A stretch of 64,000 nt of DNA from Mesorhizobium_K sp040049215. GTDB lineage: Bacteria > Pseudomonadota > Alphaproteobacteria > Rhizobiales > Rhizobiaceae. Below are positions 25,596 to 32,529 of this stretch, in pieces. The DNA lies in assembly GCF_040049215.1 (NCBI RefSeq), contig NZ_JBDZDN010000001.1, positions 2,108,001-2,172,000 of the forward strand. The letters are read 5' to 3'. Made by a program: the position numbers and the translations under genes. The notes below the pieces were generated by a model, which worked only from the letters and a program-made list of their open reading frames with translations, ran no database searches and was not told where the DNA came from. The number at the start of each line of letters is the position of its first letter. The stretch's first letter is position 1.

Positions 25596-27242
25596 TTGTC
25601 TTGGCGTAATGGAGCGCCGATAAGGTGTCGGGGCCAACCGGGTCGGCGTTTGAAGAAGCATTTTCCCATAGTGGCTTTTGCAGCCGTGGCCCTCGCCAGC
25701 CTGGCGATGGCCGGCTTTGCCTATCTCGCCGCGGAAGAGGCGACGCGCATCAAGTTCGAGGCGACCGCCGACGATGCATTGAACCGCATCCAGAGCAGGG
25801 TCGATCTGCATCTGTCGCTACTGCGCGAGACGGACGCATTCTTCAGCGCGCGCGCCGGTGAAGTAACCAGCAATGAGTTCAAGACTTATTTCGACGCGCT
25901 CCAGGTCGACAAGAATTTTGGAGGGCTGCAGTCGCTGGGCCTGCTCGGTGTTGGGAAATCCGGCGACGAGGTGTTGCTGGAACGCGCGATCAGCGAGCGG
26001 CAGAACGTCGAGAGGTCGATCTTCCCGCCTTCCTCGGAAGGCGACTGGCGGATGCCGGTGATGCTTATCGAGCCGCTCGACCGGGGCAGGATGACGGGTA
26101 TCGGCTACGATATGTTCAGCGACGCGCAGGCCCGCGACGCGATACTGGCCTCCATTGAGACGGGCGAATCGCGGGCGACCGGCCGCGTGCTGCTCGGGCC
26201 TCAGATCGGCGCCCAAATGTCTCCTGGCTTCCTGCTGTTCTCCGCGCTGGAGCGGCCGGGCGCGCCCGAAGGTCAGCCGGCCGGAATGCTCTTTGCCGCT
26301 TTCCGCACGCAGGAACTCGCCAACTCCGCGCTCGACAAGTTTCCGGCGCTGCCGGTTTATGTCCAGGTGTTCGACGGCGCGGCAGAGGCTGAGAACCTGC
26401 TGTTCCGGTCGCAGGTCGAGCCCGCCCACGACATGGATTTCGCAACCACCCGCCAGTTGCTCGTCGCTGGGCGGCCCTGGGTCATCGAATTCCGGCCGAC
26501 GGCCGATTTCACGCGACCGTCTTCACCGGTGATCCCCGTGCTGCTGGGCCTGTTCGGCCTGCTGCTCGCCGTCGCGATAGCACTCCTCCAGCGCTATCAG
26601 GCCCGCGCCTACGAGGCGATGTCGAAGCTGCAGGAGAATGCCGAGAACAGCCTTCTGGAAAAGGATCTGATGCTTCAGGAGATGAAGCATCGCATCAAGA
26701 ATTCGATCACGCGGGTGCTGGCGATCGCACGCCAGACCGCCGCAAGCGCCAAGGATATCGGCGAATTCTCGGAATCCTTCTCGGCGCGGCTGCAGGCGAT
26801 GGCCGCCTCACAGGACATGCTCACCCGCTCGCGCTGGCAGAAGGCGGATCTCGGCGAATTGCTGCACATCGAACTGGCTCAGGCGTTCGGCAAGGAGCTT
26901 CCCGATGGCATGCTAAGCGGTCCGAAGGTGATGCTTACGGAAACCGCGACCCAGGCGCTGGGCCTGACTTTCCATGAATTGGCCACCAATGCGCTGAAAT
27001 ACGGAGAAGCCGGCAATTCGCCCGACGCGCTGAAGGTGGATTGGCAGGTTCGGGGCCAGACGCTCTTGCTGTCCTGGCGCGAAATTGGCTCGCCCGTGTC
27101 GCCGCCCGAAAAGCCTGGCTTCGGCACCAAGCTGATAGACATGAACATCACAAGGGAACTCAAGGGCAAGATCCGTCGCGACTACCGCGCCGACGGACTG
27201 CTTATCGAGATCGAAATCCCGCTGGCCGGCAAAGACCTCTGA
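25596..27242 (+). CDS. CHASE-domain HWE-family sensor histidine kinase
   Basis: A membrane sensor kinase of up to 548 residues. There is an N-terminal membrane helix (IVAFAAVALASLAMAGFAYL), then a periplasmic CHASE domain (about 50-300, NRIQSRVDLHLSLLRETDAF) and a second helix (VIPVLLGLFGLLLAVAIALL). The HWE kinase core has the phospho-His region LQEMKHRIKNSITRVLAIAR, the N-box ELATNALKYGE and the W-x-E motif in LLSWREIG. HWE kinases are the usual activators of PhyR, whose gene lies 1.4 kb away, so this is the best candidate for the stress sensor here. The start is unclear: TTG at 25596 and TTG at 25650 are in frame and neither has a good ribosome-binding site. Confidence 0.88.
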   Translation: MSWRNGAPIRCRGQPGRRLKKHFPIVAFAAVALASLAMAGFAYLAAEEATRIKFEATADDALNRIQSRVDLHLSLLRETDAFFSARAGEVTSNEFKTYFDALQVDKNFGGLQSLGLLGVGKSGDEVLLERAISERQNVERSIFPPSSEGDWRMPVMLIEPLDRGRMTGIGYDMFSDAQARDAILASIETGESRATGRVLLGPQIGAQMSPGFLLFSALERPGAPEGQPAGMLFAAFRTQELANSALDKFPALPVYVQVFDGAAEAENLLFRSQVEPAHDMDFATTRQLLVAGRPWVIEFRPTADFTRPSSPVIPVLLGLFGLLLAVAIALLQRYQARAYEAMSKLQENAENSLLEKDLMLQEMKHRIKNSITRVLAIARQTAASAKDIGEFSESFSARLQAMAASQDMLTRSRWQKADLGELLHIELAQAFGKELPDGMLSGPKVMLTETATQALGLTFHELATNALKYGEAGNSPDALKVDWQVRGQTLLLSWREIGSPVSPPEKPGFGTKLIDMNITRELKGKIRRDYRADGLLIEIEIPLAGKDL

Positions 27243-27253
27243 GCGTGAAAATA

Positions 27254-27285
27254 ATGGCTGCCCCAACAACAAGCGGGGCAGCCAT
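27254..27285 (+). terminator. Hairpin terminator between convergent genes
   Basis: ATGGCTGCCCC (27254-27264) pairs with GGGGCAGCCAT (27275-27285), followed by GTTT. It starts 12 bases after the kinase stop and faces the convergent small lipoprotein gene. Confidence 0.6.
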
Positions 27286-27320
27286 GTTTCGGCCGGCGAC
27301 TTCGACGGTTTCGGCGCGAC

Positions 27321-27572
27321 CTAGCGGCAGCGGGCCTCGTAGATGCGGCCGTTGCGATCACGGTAGCGGCACCAGCCGTCGCGGGCCGCCCTGCCGATCA
27401 GCACGCCTGACGCGGCGCCTACCACGCCACCGATGATCGCGCCGCCGGCGTCGCCCGTGGCCAGAGCGCCGACACCCGCGCCGATCAAGCCGCCGGTCGT
27501 GGCGTCGGTTTCAGCCGTCGTGCAACCAGCGAGCGCCATCATGGCTGCCACCGCAAAGATAGTCTTTCTCAT
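27321..27572 (-). CDS. Small glycine-zipper lipoprotein
   Basis: An 83-residue envelope protein. It starts at 27572 (MRKTIFAVAAMMALAGCTTA) with GAGGAG upstream; the LAGC lipobox predicts lipidation at Cys17. The body is a glycine zipper (GGLIGAGVGALATGDAGGAI, GGVVGAASGVLIG), followed by a basic, Cys-containing tail. Such 17 kDa-antigen/YmgG-like proteins are common, poorly understood outer-membrane components. It sits at the edge of the stress island but has no EcfG-type promoter that I can see. Confidence 0.85.
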   Translation of the reverse strand: MRKTIFAVAAMMALAGCTTAETDATTGGLIGAGVGALATGDAGGAIIGGVVGAASGVLIGRAARDGWCRYRDRNGRIYEARCR

Positions 27573-27641
27573 ATGAGGCTCCTCAGTTCGTCGTCCCGCC
27601 CGTCGTTTAGCACGCAATGGCGGATTTTTGCGCGCCAGAAA

Positions 27642-27968
27642 TCATTCTTGGCTAAGATAGTCTTTTTCGCGACTTTCCGGGCTCGATGCAACCATGATCT
27701 CCGGCACCTCGATCAGGGCGTATAGGGTGCCGTCGGGCTTTACGTCCCAGACAAGCTCTGCGTCCTCTTCCTCTATGGCCGGATCGACTTCGACGCATTG
27801 GCCGAAGACTTGCGGATGCTTGGTCGTGAATAGGCTGATGGATGGCTGCAGGTTACCTTCGCATTCCTCGACGGTTTCGTAGACCGATATTGGCGGCGGT
27901 AGTTCGCGGCATTGGACAAGATCGTCGGAGCATCCCACGATCAGTAGCAAGGCAGCTATATGTTCCAT
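27642..27968 (-). CDS. Conserved hypothetical exported protein, predicted EcfG target
   Basis: A 108-residue protein starting at 27968 (MEHIAALLLIVGCSDDLVQC) with AGAGGAA upstream. The short hydrophobic N-terminus ending in VGC looks like a signal sequence or lipobox. The remainder is acidic with several Cys residues (CRELPPPISVYETVEECEGN) and no known domain. It resembles conserved Rhizobiales hypotheticals. A perfect EcfG-type promoter lies 45 bases upstream (28013-28038). A frame extension to 28223 would cover that promoter and is rejected. Confidence 0.75.
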   Translation of the reverse strand: MEHIAALLLIVGCSDDLVQCRELPPPISVYETVEECEGNLQPSISLFTTKHPQVFGQCVEVDPAIEEEDAELVWDVKPDGTLYALIEVPEIMVASSPESREKDYLSQE

Positions 27969-28012
27969 GGCAGTTTCCTCTCGCAATGAGAGAACGGCCC
28001 TCCAGGGCATGA

Positions 28013-28038
28013 AACGCCGACGCCTCCGCGATGGTTCC
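28013..28038 (-). promoter_or_regulatory. EcfG-type promoter of the exported protein gene at 27642
   Basis: On the minus strand GGAAC (28038-28034) is followed after 17 bases by CGTT (28016-28013), the alphaproteobacterial general-stress sigma consensus. The -10 element is 45 bases upstream of the ATG at 27968. Between this site and the gene at 28364-28528, about 325 bases hold nothing else I recognise. Confidence 0.75.
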
Positions 28039-28363
28039 TTGCAGACTAACTCAATCGCTGAAGAGGCGAGCTGGAACCGAGGACTCGATGGTTGGCCGGC
28101 TTTCAGACGGATCAATCTGTCTCGAAATTGTCGTACGGAACGACCAGCTTGTATTCTAGCGAGCGAGCCGTTCCCGATCTCCAGACCGGCGCCGTCCAGA
28201 CTGGCGCAGCGGCGGACCGACATGTTGACGGTTGGTCTGAACGCCGGGACCGCATTCCTGCGGAAGATAGGTCCGCCGGACAGTGCTCCGTTGGAAAGCC
28301 CTGCCCGGCGGCAACTGGAAACCGATTGAGGGGTGCGGCTTCCAGCATTCGAATGAAGCTGCG

Positions 28364-28528
28364 TCAGGCTCGGCGGAAAAGACCGGCCAGAAGCGAGATC
28401 ACCAGAAACGCGAGGAATACGAAGAACAGGATCTGCGCGATGCCTGCGGACGTTCCAGCGATGCCGCCAAAGCCCAAAGCGCCGGCTATGATTGCGACGA
28501 CGAGAAAAACAAGCGCCCAGTAAAGCAT
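28364..28528 (-). CDS. DUF1328 / YtjA-family small membrane protein
   Basis: A 54-residue, two-helix membrane protein (MLYWALVFLVVAIIAGALGF, then IAQILFFVFLAFLVISLLAG, tail LFRRA), matching the DUF1328 family exactly in size and pattern. Start 28528 with GAGGAG upstream. The function is unknown; family members are often induced by osmotic or general stress. An EcfG-type promoter (28560-28584) lies 32 bases upstream, inside the short gap after the phyR terminator. Confidence 0.9.
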   Translation of the reverse strand: MLYWALVFLVVAIIAGALGFGGIAGTSAGIAQILFFVFLAFLVISLLAGLFRRA

Positions 28529-28559
28529 GATCGATCTCCTCGAAAGCGGATGCGTCGAA

Positions 28560-28584
28560 AACGGCGCATGCCCAACTTGGTTCC
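28560..28584 (-). promoter_or_regulatory. EcfG-type promoter of the DUF1328 gene
   Basis: On the minus strand GGAAC (28584-28580) is followed after 16 bases by CGTT (28563-28560). It lies between the phyR terminator and the DUF1328 start at 28528, so that gene has its own stress promoter. Confidence 0.8.
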
Positions 28585-28595
28585 GGAAAGTCAAC

Positions 28596-28624
28596 AAAAA
28601 AGGGCCGTCACCGGACGGCCCTTT
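28596..28624 (-). terminator. Rho-independent terminator of phyR
   Basis: AAAGGGCCGTC (28599-28609) pairs with GACGGCCCTTT (28614-28624) around a four-base loop. On the minus strand a T run follows (complement of the A run 28596-28601). It lies 22 bases after the phyR stop. Confidence 0.85.
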
Positions 28625-28645
28625 CTGAACTGAGCGCGTCGTATC

Positions 28646-29440
28646 TCAGGCGGCGGCCTTGGCTTGCCGATCAAAGAAAAGTGCTTGGCTGATAAGGGCC
28701 TTCACCATGTCGGGATTGAAGGGCTTGGTGACCAGGAAAGCCGGTTCCGGCCGTTCGCCGGTGAGCAGGCGCTCAGGGAACGCGGTGATGAAGATGACCG
28801 GCACCGATGTGGTGGCAAGAATCTCGTTGACCGCGTCGATGCCCGAACTGCCGTCGGCTAACTGGATGTCGGCAAGGATCATCTTGGCGCGTGTGTTCCT
28901 GAACATCGCCGTCGCCTCGCCATGGGTACGCGCAGTTCCGACCACGCGATGCCCCAGGCTCTCGACCATCTGCTCGATGTCCATCGCGATCAGCGGCTCA
29001 TCCTCGATGATAAGGATGTCTGTCGCGACCTGGCGCGAAATCTCGGCGCTCGCCTGGGCGAGCAGATCGGCGAATTCCTCCTCGGCAGTATCGAGAATTT
29101 CGGCAGCCTCCTCGTTCGAGAAGCCCTCGACCGCAATCAGCAGGAATGCCTGGCGTGCGCGCGGCGCCAAAGCGCCGAGGTTGGCGGCGGTACGCTGCTC
29201 CCATGCCACAGGCGAAGCCTCCTGGGGCACGCGGATCGAAACCGAGGTGAAGAGTTGGGAGAAGAGCTTGTAGATAGCGATGCGATCGCTGGAAGCTTTG
29301 GGAAAAATGCTTATGTCGGCAATGATTGCTTCAAGCAATGCTGCGACGAGCGCATCGCCGCTGTGTTGAGATCCGGACACCGCCCGCGAAAACCTGCGGA
29401 GAAAAGGCAGGTGCGGCGCAATGGTTGCCGATAGACTCAT
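28646..29440 (-). CDS. phyR: General stress response regulator PhyR
   Basis: A 264-residue protein with the diagnostic PhyR order. An N-terminal sigma-factor-like domain occupies about residues 1-130 (sigma2-like LPFLRRFSRAVSGSQHSGDA; sigma4-like RARQAFLLIAVEGFSNEEAA). A C-terminal receiver follows with LIIEDEPLIAMD, phospho-acceptor Asp191 (MILADIQLADGSSG) and Lys in VTKPF. When phosphorylated, the sigma-like domain sequesters NepR and frees EcfG. The gene is divergent from nepR-ecfG, with EcfG-type promoters pointing both ways. This is the core switch of the alphaproteobacterial general stress response. Confidence 0.97.
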   Translation of the reverse strand: MSLSATIAPHLPFLRRFSRAVSGSQHSGDALVAALLEAIIADISIFPKASSDRIAIYKLFSQLFTSVSIRVPQEASPVAWEQRTAANLGALAPRARQAFLLIAVEGFSNEEAAEILDTAEEEFADLLAQASAEISRQVATDILIIEDEPLIAMDIEQMVESLGHRVVGTARTHGEATAMFRNTRAKMILADIQLADGSSGIDAVNEILATTSVPVIFITAFPERLLTGERPEPAFLVTKPFNPDMVKALISQALFFDRQAKAAA

Positions 29441-29513
29441 GATGGTGCGTCTCCCTCAAAGGACGTGATGCGTGCGGGTGATTTGAGCTGAACCCCACCC
29501 ACAACGCTCCCAC

Positions 29514-29538
29514 AACGCCCTGGCGAAAAAAAGGTTCC
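29514..29538 (-). promoter_or_regulatory. EcfG-type promoter of phyR
   Basis: On the minus strand GGAAC (29538-29534), 16 bases, CGTT (29517-29514), about 74 bases before the phyR ATG. It implies positive feedback of EcfG on PhyR. Confidence 0.82.
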
Positions 29539-29555
29539 GAAAGATGCGACGTTGC

Positions 29556-29580
29556 GGAACCAAACCGAAAATCATGCGTT
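29556..29580 (+). promoter_or_regulatory. EcfG-type promoter of nepR-ecfG
   Basis: GGAAC (29556-29560), 16 bases, CGTT (29577-29580). It lies 126 bases before nepR and is back-to-back with the phyR promoter; only 17 bases separate the two -35 elements. Confidence 0.82.
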
Positions 29581-29581
29581 T

Positions 29582-29625
29582 AGCGGCCCACGGCAACCGG
29601 ACGTTCAGCGGCCCACGGCAACCGG
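29582..29625 (+). repeat. 19-base direct repeat in the nepR leader
   Basis: AGCGGCCCACGGCAACCGG occurs twice without mismatch, at 29582-29600 and 29607-29625 (period 25). It begins right after the EcfG -10 element, so both copies would lie in or near the 5' untranslated region of nepR-ecfG. Confidence 0.85.
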
Positions 29626-29706
29626 GGTAGGGGACCGGCGTGTACGCGGCGCTGGAGAATGATACGCTCGGCACGTTCTCGGGGAAAGAAGGGCGAAATA
29701 CCGACA

Positions 29707-29904
29707 ATGACTAAAAAAGAAACCGCCGCGGAGGCCGCGAACCGTCGTCGGCCGACCATGGTCGATCCGCTCGGGTCCAATTCCGAGATCGGCCGCAAGC
29801 TGAAGCAATATTACGACGAGCTCGTGTCCGACCAGGTGCCGGATCGATTCGCCGTGCTGCTCAGCCAGCTCGAAAACGCCGAACCCGTTCGGAAAAAGGA
29901 TTGA
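29707..29904 (+). CDS. nepR: Anti-sigma factor NepR
   Basis: A 65-residue NepR. The conserved core IGRKLKQYYDELVSDQVPDR is the two-helix region that binds EcfG in resting cells and PhyR after stress; flexible basic N- and acidic C-tails flank it. The start at 29707 (MTKKETAAEAANRRR) was chosen over an in-frame ATG at 29659. Four bases separate its stop from ecfG, so the two proteins are made together. Confidence 0.95.
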   Translation: MTKKETAAEAANRRRPTMVDPLGSNSEIGRKLKQYYDELVSDQVPDRFAVLLSQLENAEPVRKKD

Positions 29905-29908
29905 CGGC

Positions 29909-30457
29909 ATGGCGGTTTCCGCAGCCTTCAAGACCGATCTGCTCGGCGCGATCCCCAGTTTACGGGCCTTTGCCGTGTCGCTCGCCCAGAATGCCGACAA
30001 GGCGGACGATCTCGTCCAGGAGACGCTGGTCAAGGCCTGGGACAAGCATGAGAGCTTTCAGCCCGGCACCAATCTCAAGGCCTGGCTGTTCACCATCCTG
30101 CGTAACGAGTTTTATTCGCAGATGCGAAAGCGCGGCCGGGAGGTTCAGGACTCGGAAGGGCTGATGACCGCGCGCCTCGCGGTACATCCAAGCCAGCATG
30201 GGCAGCTCGACCTCAAGGATTTCAGGGCTGCGCTCGAGCAACTGCCGGAAGACCAGCGCGAGGCGATCATCCTGATCGGGGCTTCGGGTTTCTCTTACGA
30301 GGAAGCGGCGGAGATTTGCGATTGCGCGGTCGGCACCATCAAGAGCCGGGTCAGCCGCGCACGCGCCAGGCTGCAGGATATATTGCAGATTTCGGGCGAG
30401 GCCGATTTCGGTCCCGACGCCATTTCTTCACAAGTGATGGGATCAAGCGCTGCGTGA
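29909..30457 (+). CDS. ecfG: General stress ECF sigma factor EcfG
   Basis: A 182-residue ECF15-type sigma factor. Region 2 (FAVSLAQNADKADDLVQETL, NLKAWLFTILRNEFYSQMRK) and region 4 (LPEDQREAIILIGASGFSYE, CDCAVGTIKSRVSRARARLQ) are intact. It directs RNA polymerase to GGAAC-N16/17-CGTT promoters, seven of which lie within 5.5 kb. Partner genes nepR and phyR adjoin. Its 3' end overlaps the convergent response regulator gene by 15 bases. Confidence 0.96.
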   Translation: MAVSAAFKTDLLGAIPSLRAFAVSLAQNADKADDLVQETLVKAWDKHESFQPGTNLKAWLFTILRNEFYSQMRKRGREVQDSEGLMTARLAVHPSQHGQLDLKDFRAALEQLPEDQREAIILIGASGFSYEEAAEICDCAVGTIKSRVSRARARLQDILQISGEADFGPDAISSQVMGSSAA

Positions 30458-30823
30458 TAAGGGCATACGGCCGCAGGCGGCTGCAACGGCTTCGACGAGG
30501 TCGTTTCCGGCGTAAGGTTTGCCAACCATCGTGACGCCGGGGAATCGTTGGCTCACCTCGGCATCGTCCGTATAGCCAGACGCGAAAATGAAAGGCTTGC
30601 CGGCGTCTTTCAGGCGGGCGGCGAAGTCGAAGGTGGAGACGCCACTCAGCAGCAAGTCTAAGATTGCCGCATCGAACTCGAGGTCGTCTCCGACATCGTC
30701 TACGCTGCGCGCCGCGACGACGCTGACGGCGCCGTGGTCGAGGCAGAGTTGCTCTACATCCATGGCGATAAGGAACTCGTCCTCGAGCAACAGGATTCTC
30801 AAGTCTTCGAGTATGCCGGACAA
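30443..30823 (-). CDS. Single-domain response regulator of the FAT-GUY type
   Basis: A 126-residue stand-alone receiver. The acidic pocket LLLEDEFLIAMD, phospho-acceptor Asp in FDAAILDLLLSG, the motif KPFIFASGY (matching the PFxFAT/SGY signature of FAT-GUY regulators) and Lys in MVGKPY are visible. There is no output domain. FAT-GUY regulators such as Sphingomonas SdrG and Caulobacter MrrA relay phosphate among HWE kinases and PhyR in the general stress response; that role fits here because the gene abuts ecfG tail to tail. I see no EcfG-type promoter upstream of its start. Confidence 0.9.
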   Translation of the reverse strand: MSGILEDLRILLLEDEFLIAMDVEQLCLDHGAVSVVAARSVDDVGDDLEFDAAILDLLLSGVSTFDFAARLKDAGKPFIFASGYTDDAEVSQRFPGVTMVGKPYAGNDLVEAVAAACGRMPLSRSA

Positions 30824-30893
30824 GCGTAGATCTCCTGGAAAACGTCAGTCATGGGGGCAATCGGGGATAATGTCATTAAAAAAAGATACTCGT

Positions 30894-30925
30894 GCCCTGT
30901 GCGCCTTTTCGGACGCACAGAGGGC
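30894..30925. repeat. Short palindromic element upstream of the response regulator
   Basis: CTGTGCG (30897-30903) pairs with CGCACAG (30914-30920), flanked by GCC and GGGC that extend the stem imperfectly; the loop region is CCTTTTCGGA. It resembles the first arm of the palindromic repeat at 2751 (GCGTCC..TTCGGACGC). It may be a diverged copy, or a weak terminator between the response regulator and the AI-2E transporter genes. Confidence 0.45.
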
Positions 30926-30980
30926 GCGCCGACATATGGGAATCCACGGTAGCCGACAAGCGCCGGCGACAGTCCGCGAG

Positions 30981-32084
30981 CTAACTCTTATCGATGTCGT
31001 CCACGCCCCAGTTTATGCCCGGCACGATATTGCGGATCACAGCGTAAACGATGAGCAGAGCAGGGATGGCGATGAACCCTCCAAGCGGACCCCACAGCCA
31101 AATCCAGAATATCAGCGCAAGCACGACGATGAACGGATTCAGCGTCATGGTGCGGCCGATCACCATGGGGGTCACGAACTGCGACTCCAGCATGTTGACG
31201 GCCAGATATACCGCGACCGGCAGCAGGCTTCCCGTCAGCGTGTCGTATTCGGCCAACCCAACCATGAAGAGCATCGCGACCATGACGACTGGGCCGATGA
31301 AAACGACGAAGTTGGTCAGGGCCGCGAGCGCCCCCCACAGCGCGGCGGACGGAACGCCGATGAGGTAGAGCCCTATGCTGACGGCAATGCCTTCCAGGAT
31401 GTTGATGATGGTGATCGACAGCAGATAACGCGACACCATGCGCTCGACATCGCGGAAGATATGCGCGACCCGCCAGCGGAGGCGCCTGTCGAGGCAAAGC
31501 TTAAGGACGGCGGCGCGGGTCTGGTTGCGGGTGGCGACGAAAAAGTACAGGCAGGCGAAGAAGATCAGGATCTGCGCGACCACTGCGGGCGCCAGGATGG
31601 CCATGCTTTCGACGCCGCTTCCTTCGTCCACCGACACGGGGAGTCCTTCGCTGCCAGTCAAGTCGCGCAGCTGGTCGCGGACGCTCTTCAGCGTATCCAG
31701 TGGCGCCTTGAACTCCGACAGATGCAGCTGCAGGTTGGACCAAAGCTGTGGCAGGCGTGACAGCCAGACCGACAAAGGGGCGGCGACGGCCGCTGCAAGA
31801 AGACCAATCGCTATGATGAACAGGATCACCACCAAAGAGGCGGAAAGGCCGGGCCGCAGCCCCCGATTTTCGAGCCGGGTGGCGACTGGCCCCAGCATCA
31901 GCCCAAGCACGATGCCGAGGCTCGCCGGAGCAAGTATGTATTGGCCGGCGTGGAGCGCGAAGACGCTGGCGACGGCGCCTATCACGATTACGGCCACCTG
32001 CGCGCTGCGCAGCAGCAGAAGCTCGACATTGGACTTGGGCGGCAACCTGACGATCGGCGCCTTCTTGGCAATTCGATTGGACAT
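30981..32084 (-). CDS. AI-2E family (PF01594) membrane transporter
   Basis: A 367-residue integral membrane protein of the AI-2E/PerM family. Two N-terminal helices (AQVAVIVIGAVASVFALHAG, ASLVVILFIIAIGLLAAAVA) are followed by a soluble stretch and a cluster of C-terminal helices with the family pattern (NFVVFIGPVVMVAMLFMVGL, NPFIVVLALIFWIWLWGPLG, FIAIPALLIVYAVIRN). Family members export signals or ions; the cargo here is unknown. The start at 32084 (MSNRIAKKAPIV) gives normal family length. A perfect EcfG promoter (32116-32141) lies 32 bases upstream, so stress induction is predicted. Confidence 0.9.
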   Translation of the reverse strand: MSNRIAKKAPIVRLPPKSNVELLLLRSAQVAVIVIGAVASVFALHAGQYILAPASLGIVLGLMLGPVATRLENRGLRPGLSASLVVILFIIAIGLLAAAVAAPLSVWLSRLPQLWSNLQLHLSEFKAPLDTLKSVRDQLRDLTGSEGLPVSVDEGSGVESMAILAPAVVAQILIFFACLYFFVATRNQTRAAVLKLCLDRRLRWRVAHIFRDVERMVSRYLLSITIINILEGIAVSIGLYLIGVPSAALWGALAALTNFVVFIGPVVMVAMLFMVGLAEYDTLTGSLLPVAVYLAVNMLESQFVTPMVIGRTMTLNPFIVVLALIFWIWLWGPLGGFIAIPALLIVYAVIRNIVPGINWGVDDIDKS

Positions 32085-32115
32085 GAAATTTTCCAATGGG
32101 GGATTAAAACGCGAA

Positions 32116-32141
32116 AACGCCCTTTGACATTCGTTTGTTCC
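32116..32141 (-). promoter_or_regulatory. EcfG-type promoter of the AI-2E family gene
   Basis: On the minus strand GGAAC (32141-32137), 17 bases, CGTT (32119-32116), 32 bases upstream of the start at 32084. Its -35 is four bases away from the -35 of the divergent promoter. Confidence 0.82.
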
Positions 32142-32145
32142 CGGC

Positions 32146-32170
32146 GGAACCTCGCCAACAATGCGGCGTT
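32146..32170 (+). promoter_or_regulatory. EcfG-type promoter of the DUF883-like gene
   Basis: GGAAC (32146-32150), 16 bases, CGTT (32167-32170), 30 bases before the ATG at 32200. Second divergent EcfG promoter pair in the island. Confidence 0.82.
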
Positions 32171-32199
32171 GAACGCCTGCAAATGCAAGGAGTGAAGCC

Positions 32200-32520
32200 A
32201 TGGCGACAGCGGCGACCGGCAAGACCGGCAACGAAGCCCCCGATCTCGAAGCCGATATCAAGCAGCTGAAAGCGGACCTGGAGAAGCTTGCCAAGCAGAT
32301 GGCGGCCACCGGCGAGCATGGTTATGGAACCGCCAGGCGCGCGGCCGCGATGGGTGCAGAACAGTTGCGTGCGCAAGGCGAGGCGAAGCTTGATGAACTT
32401 CGCGCCAACGCCAAGGATATCGAGGCGCAAGTTATGGCTCATGTTCGCGAGAAGCCGGTCACCTCGTTGGCGATCGCTGCGGGCGTGGGCTTCCTTTTCG
32501 CACTTCTCGCGCGCCGTTAG
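32200..32520 (+). CDS. DUF883/ElaB-YqjD-type membrane-anchored protein
   Basis: A 106-residue protein: a long amphipathic N-terminal helix (LEADIKQLKADLEKLAKQMA) and a C-terminal membrane helix (VTSLAIAAGVGFLFALLARR). This is the ElaB/YqjD/DUF883 plan; E. coli YqjD anchors ribosomes to the membrane in stationary phase and is controlled by the stress sigma factor, a suggestive parallel. It starts with AAGGAG upstream, has its own EcfG promoter and is followed nine bases later by a membrane-protein gene in the same transcript. Confidence 0.87.
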   Translation: MATAATGKTGNEAPDLEADIKQLKADLEKLAKQMAATGEHGYGTARRAAAMGAEQLRAQGEAKLDELRANAKDIEAQVMAHVREKPVTSLAIAAGVGFLFALLARR

Positions 32521-32529
32521 TCACTCCGG

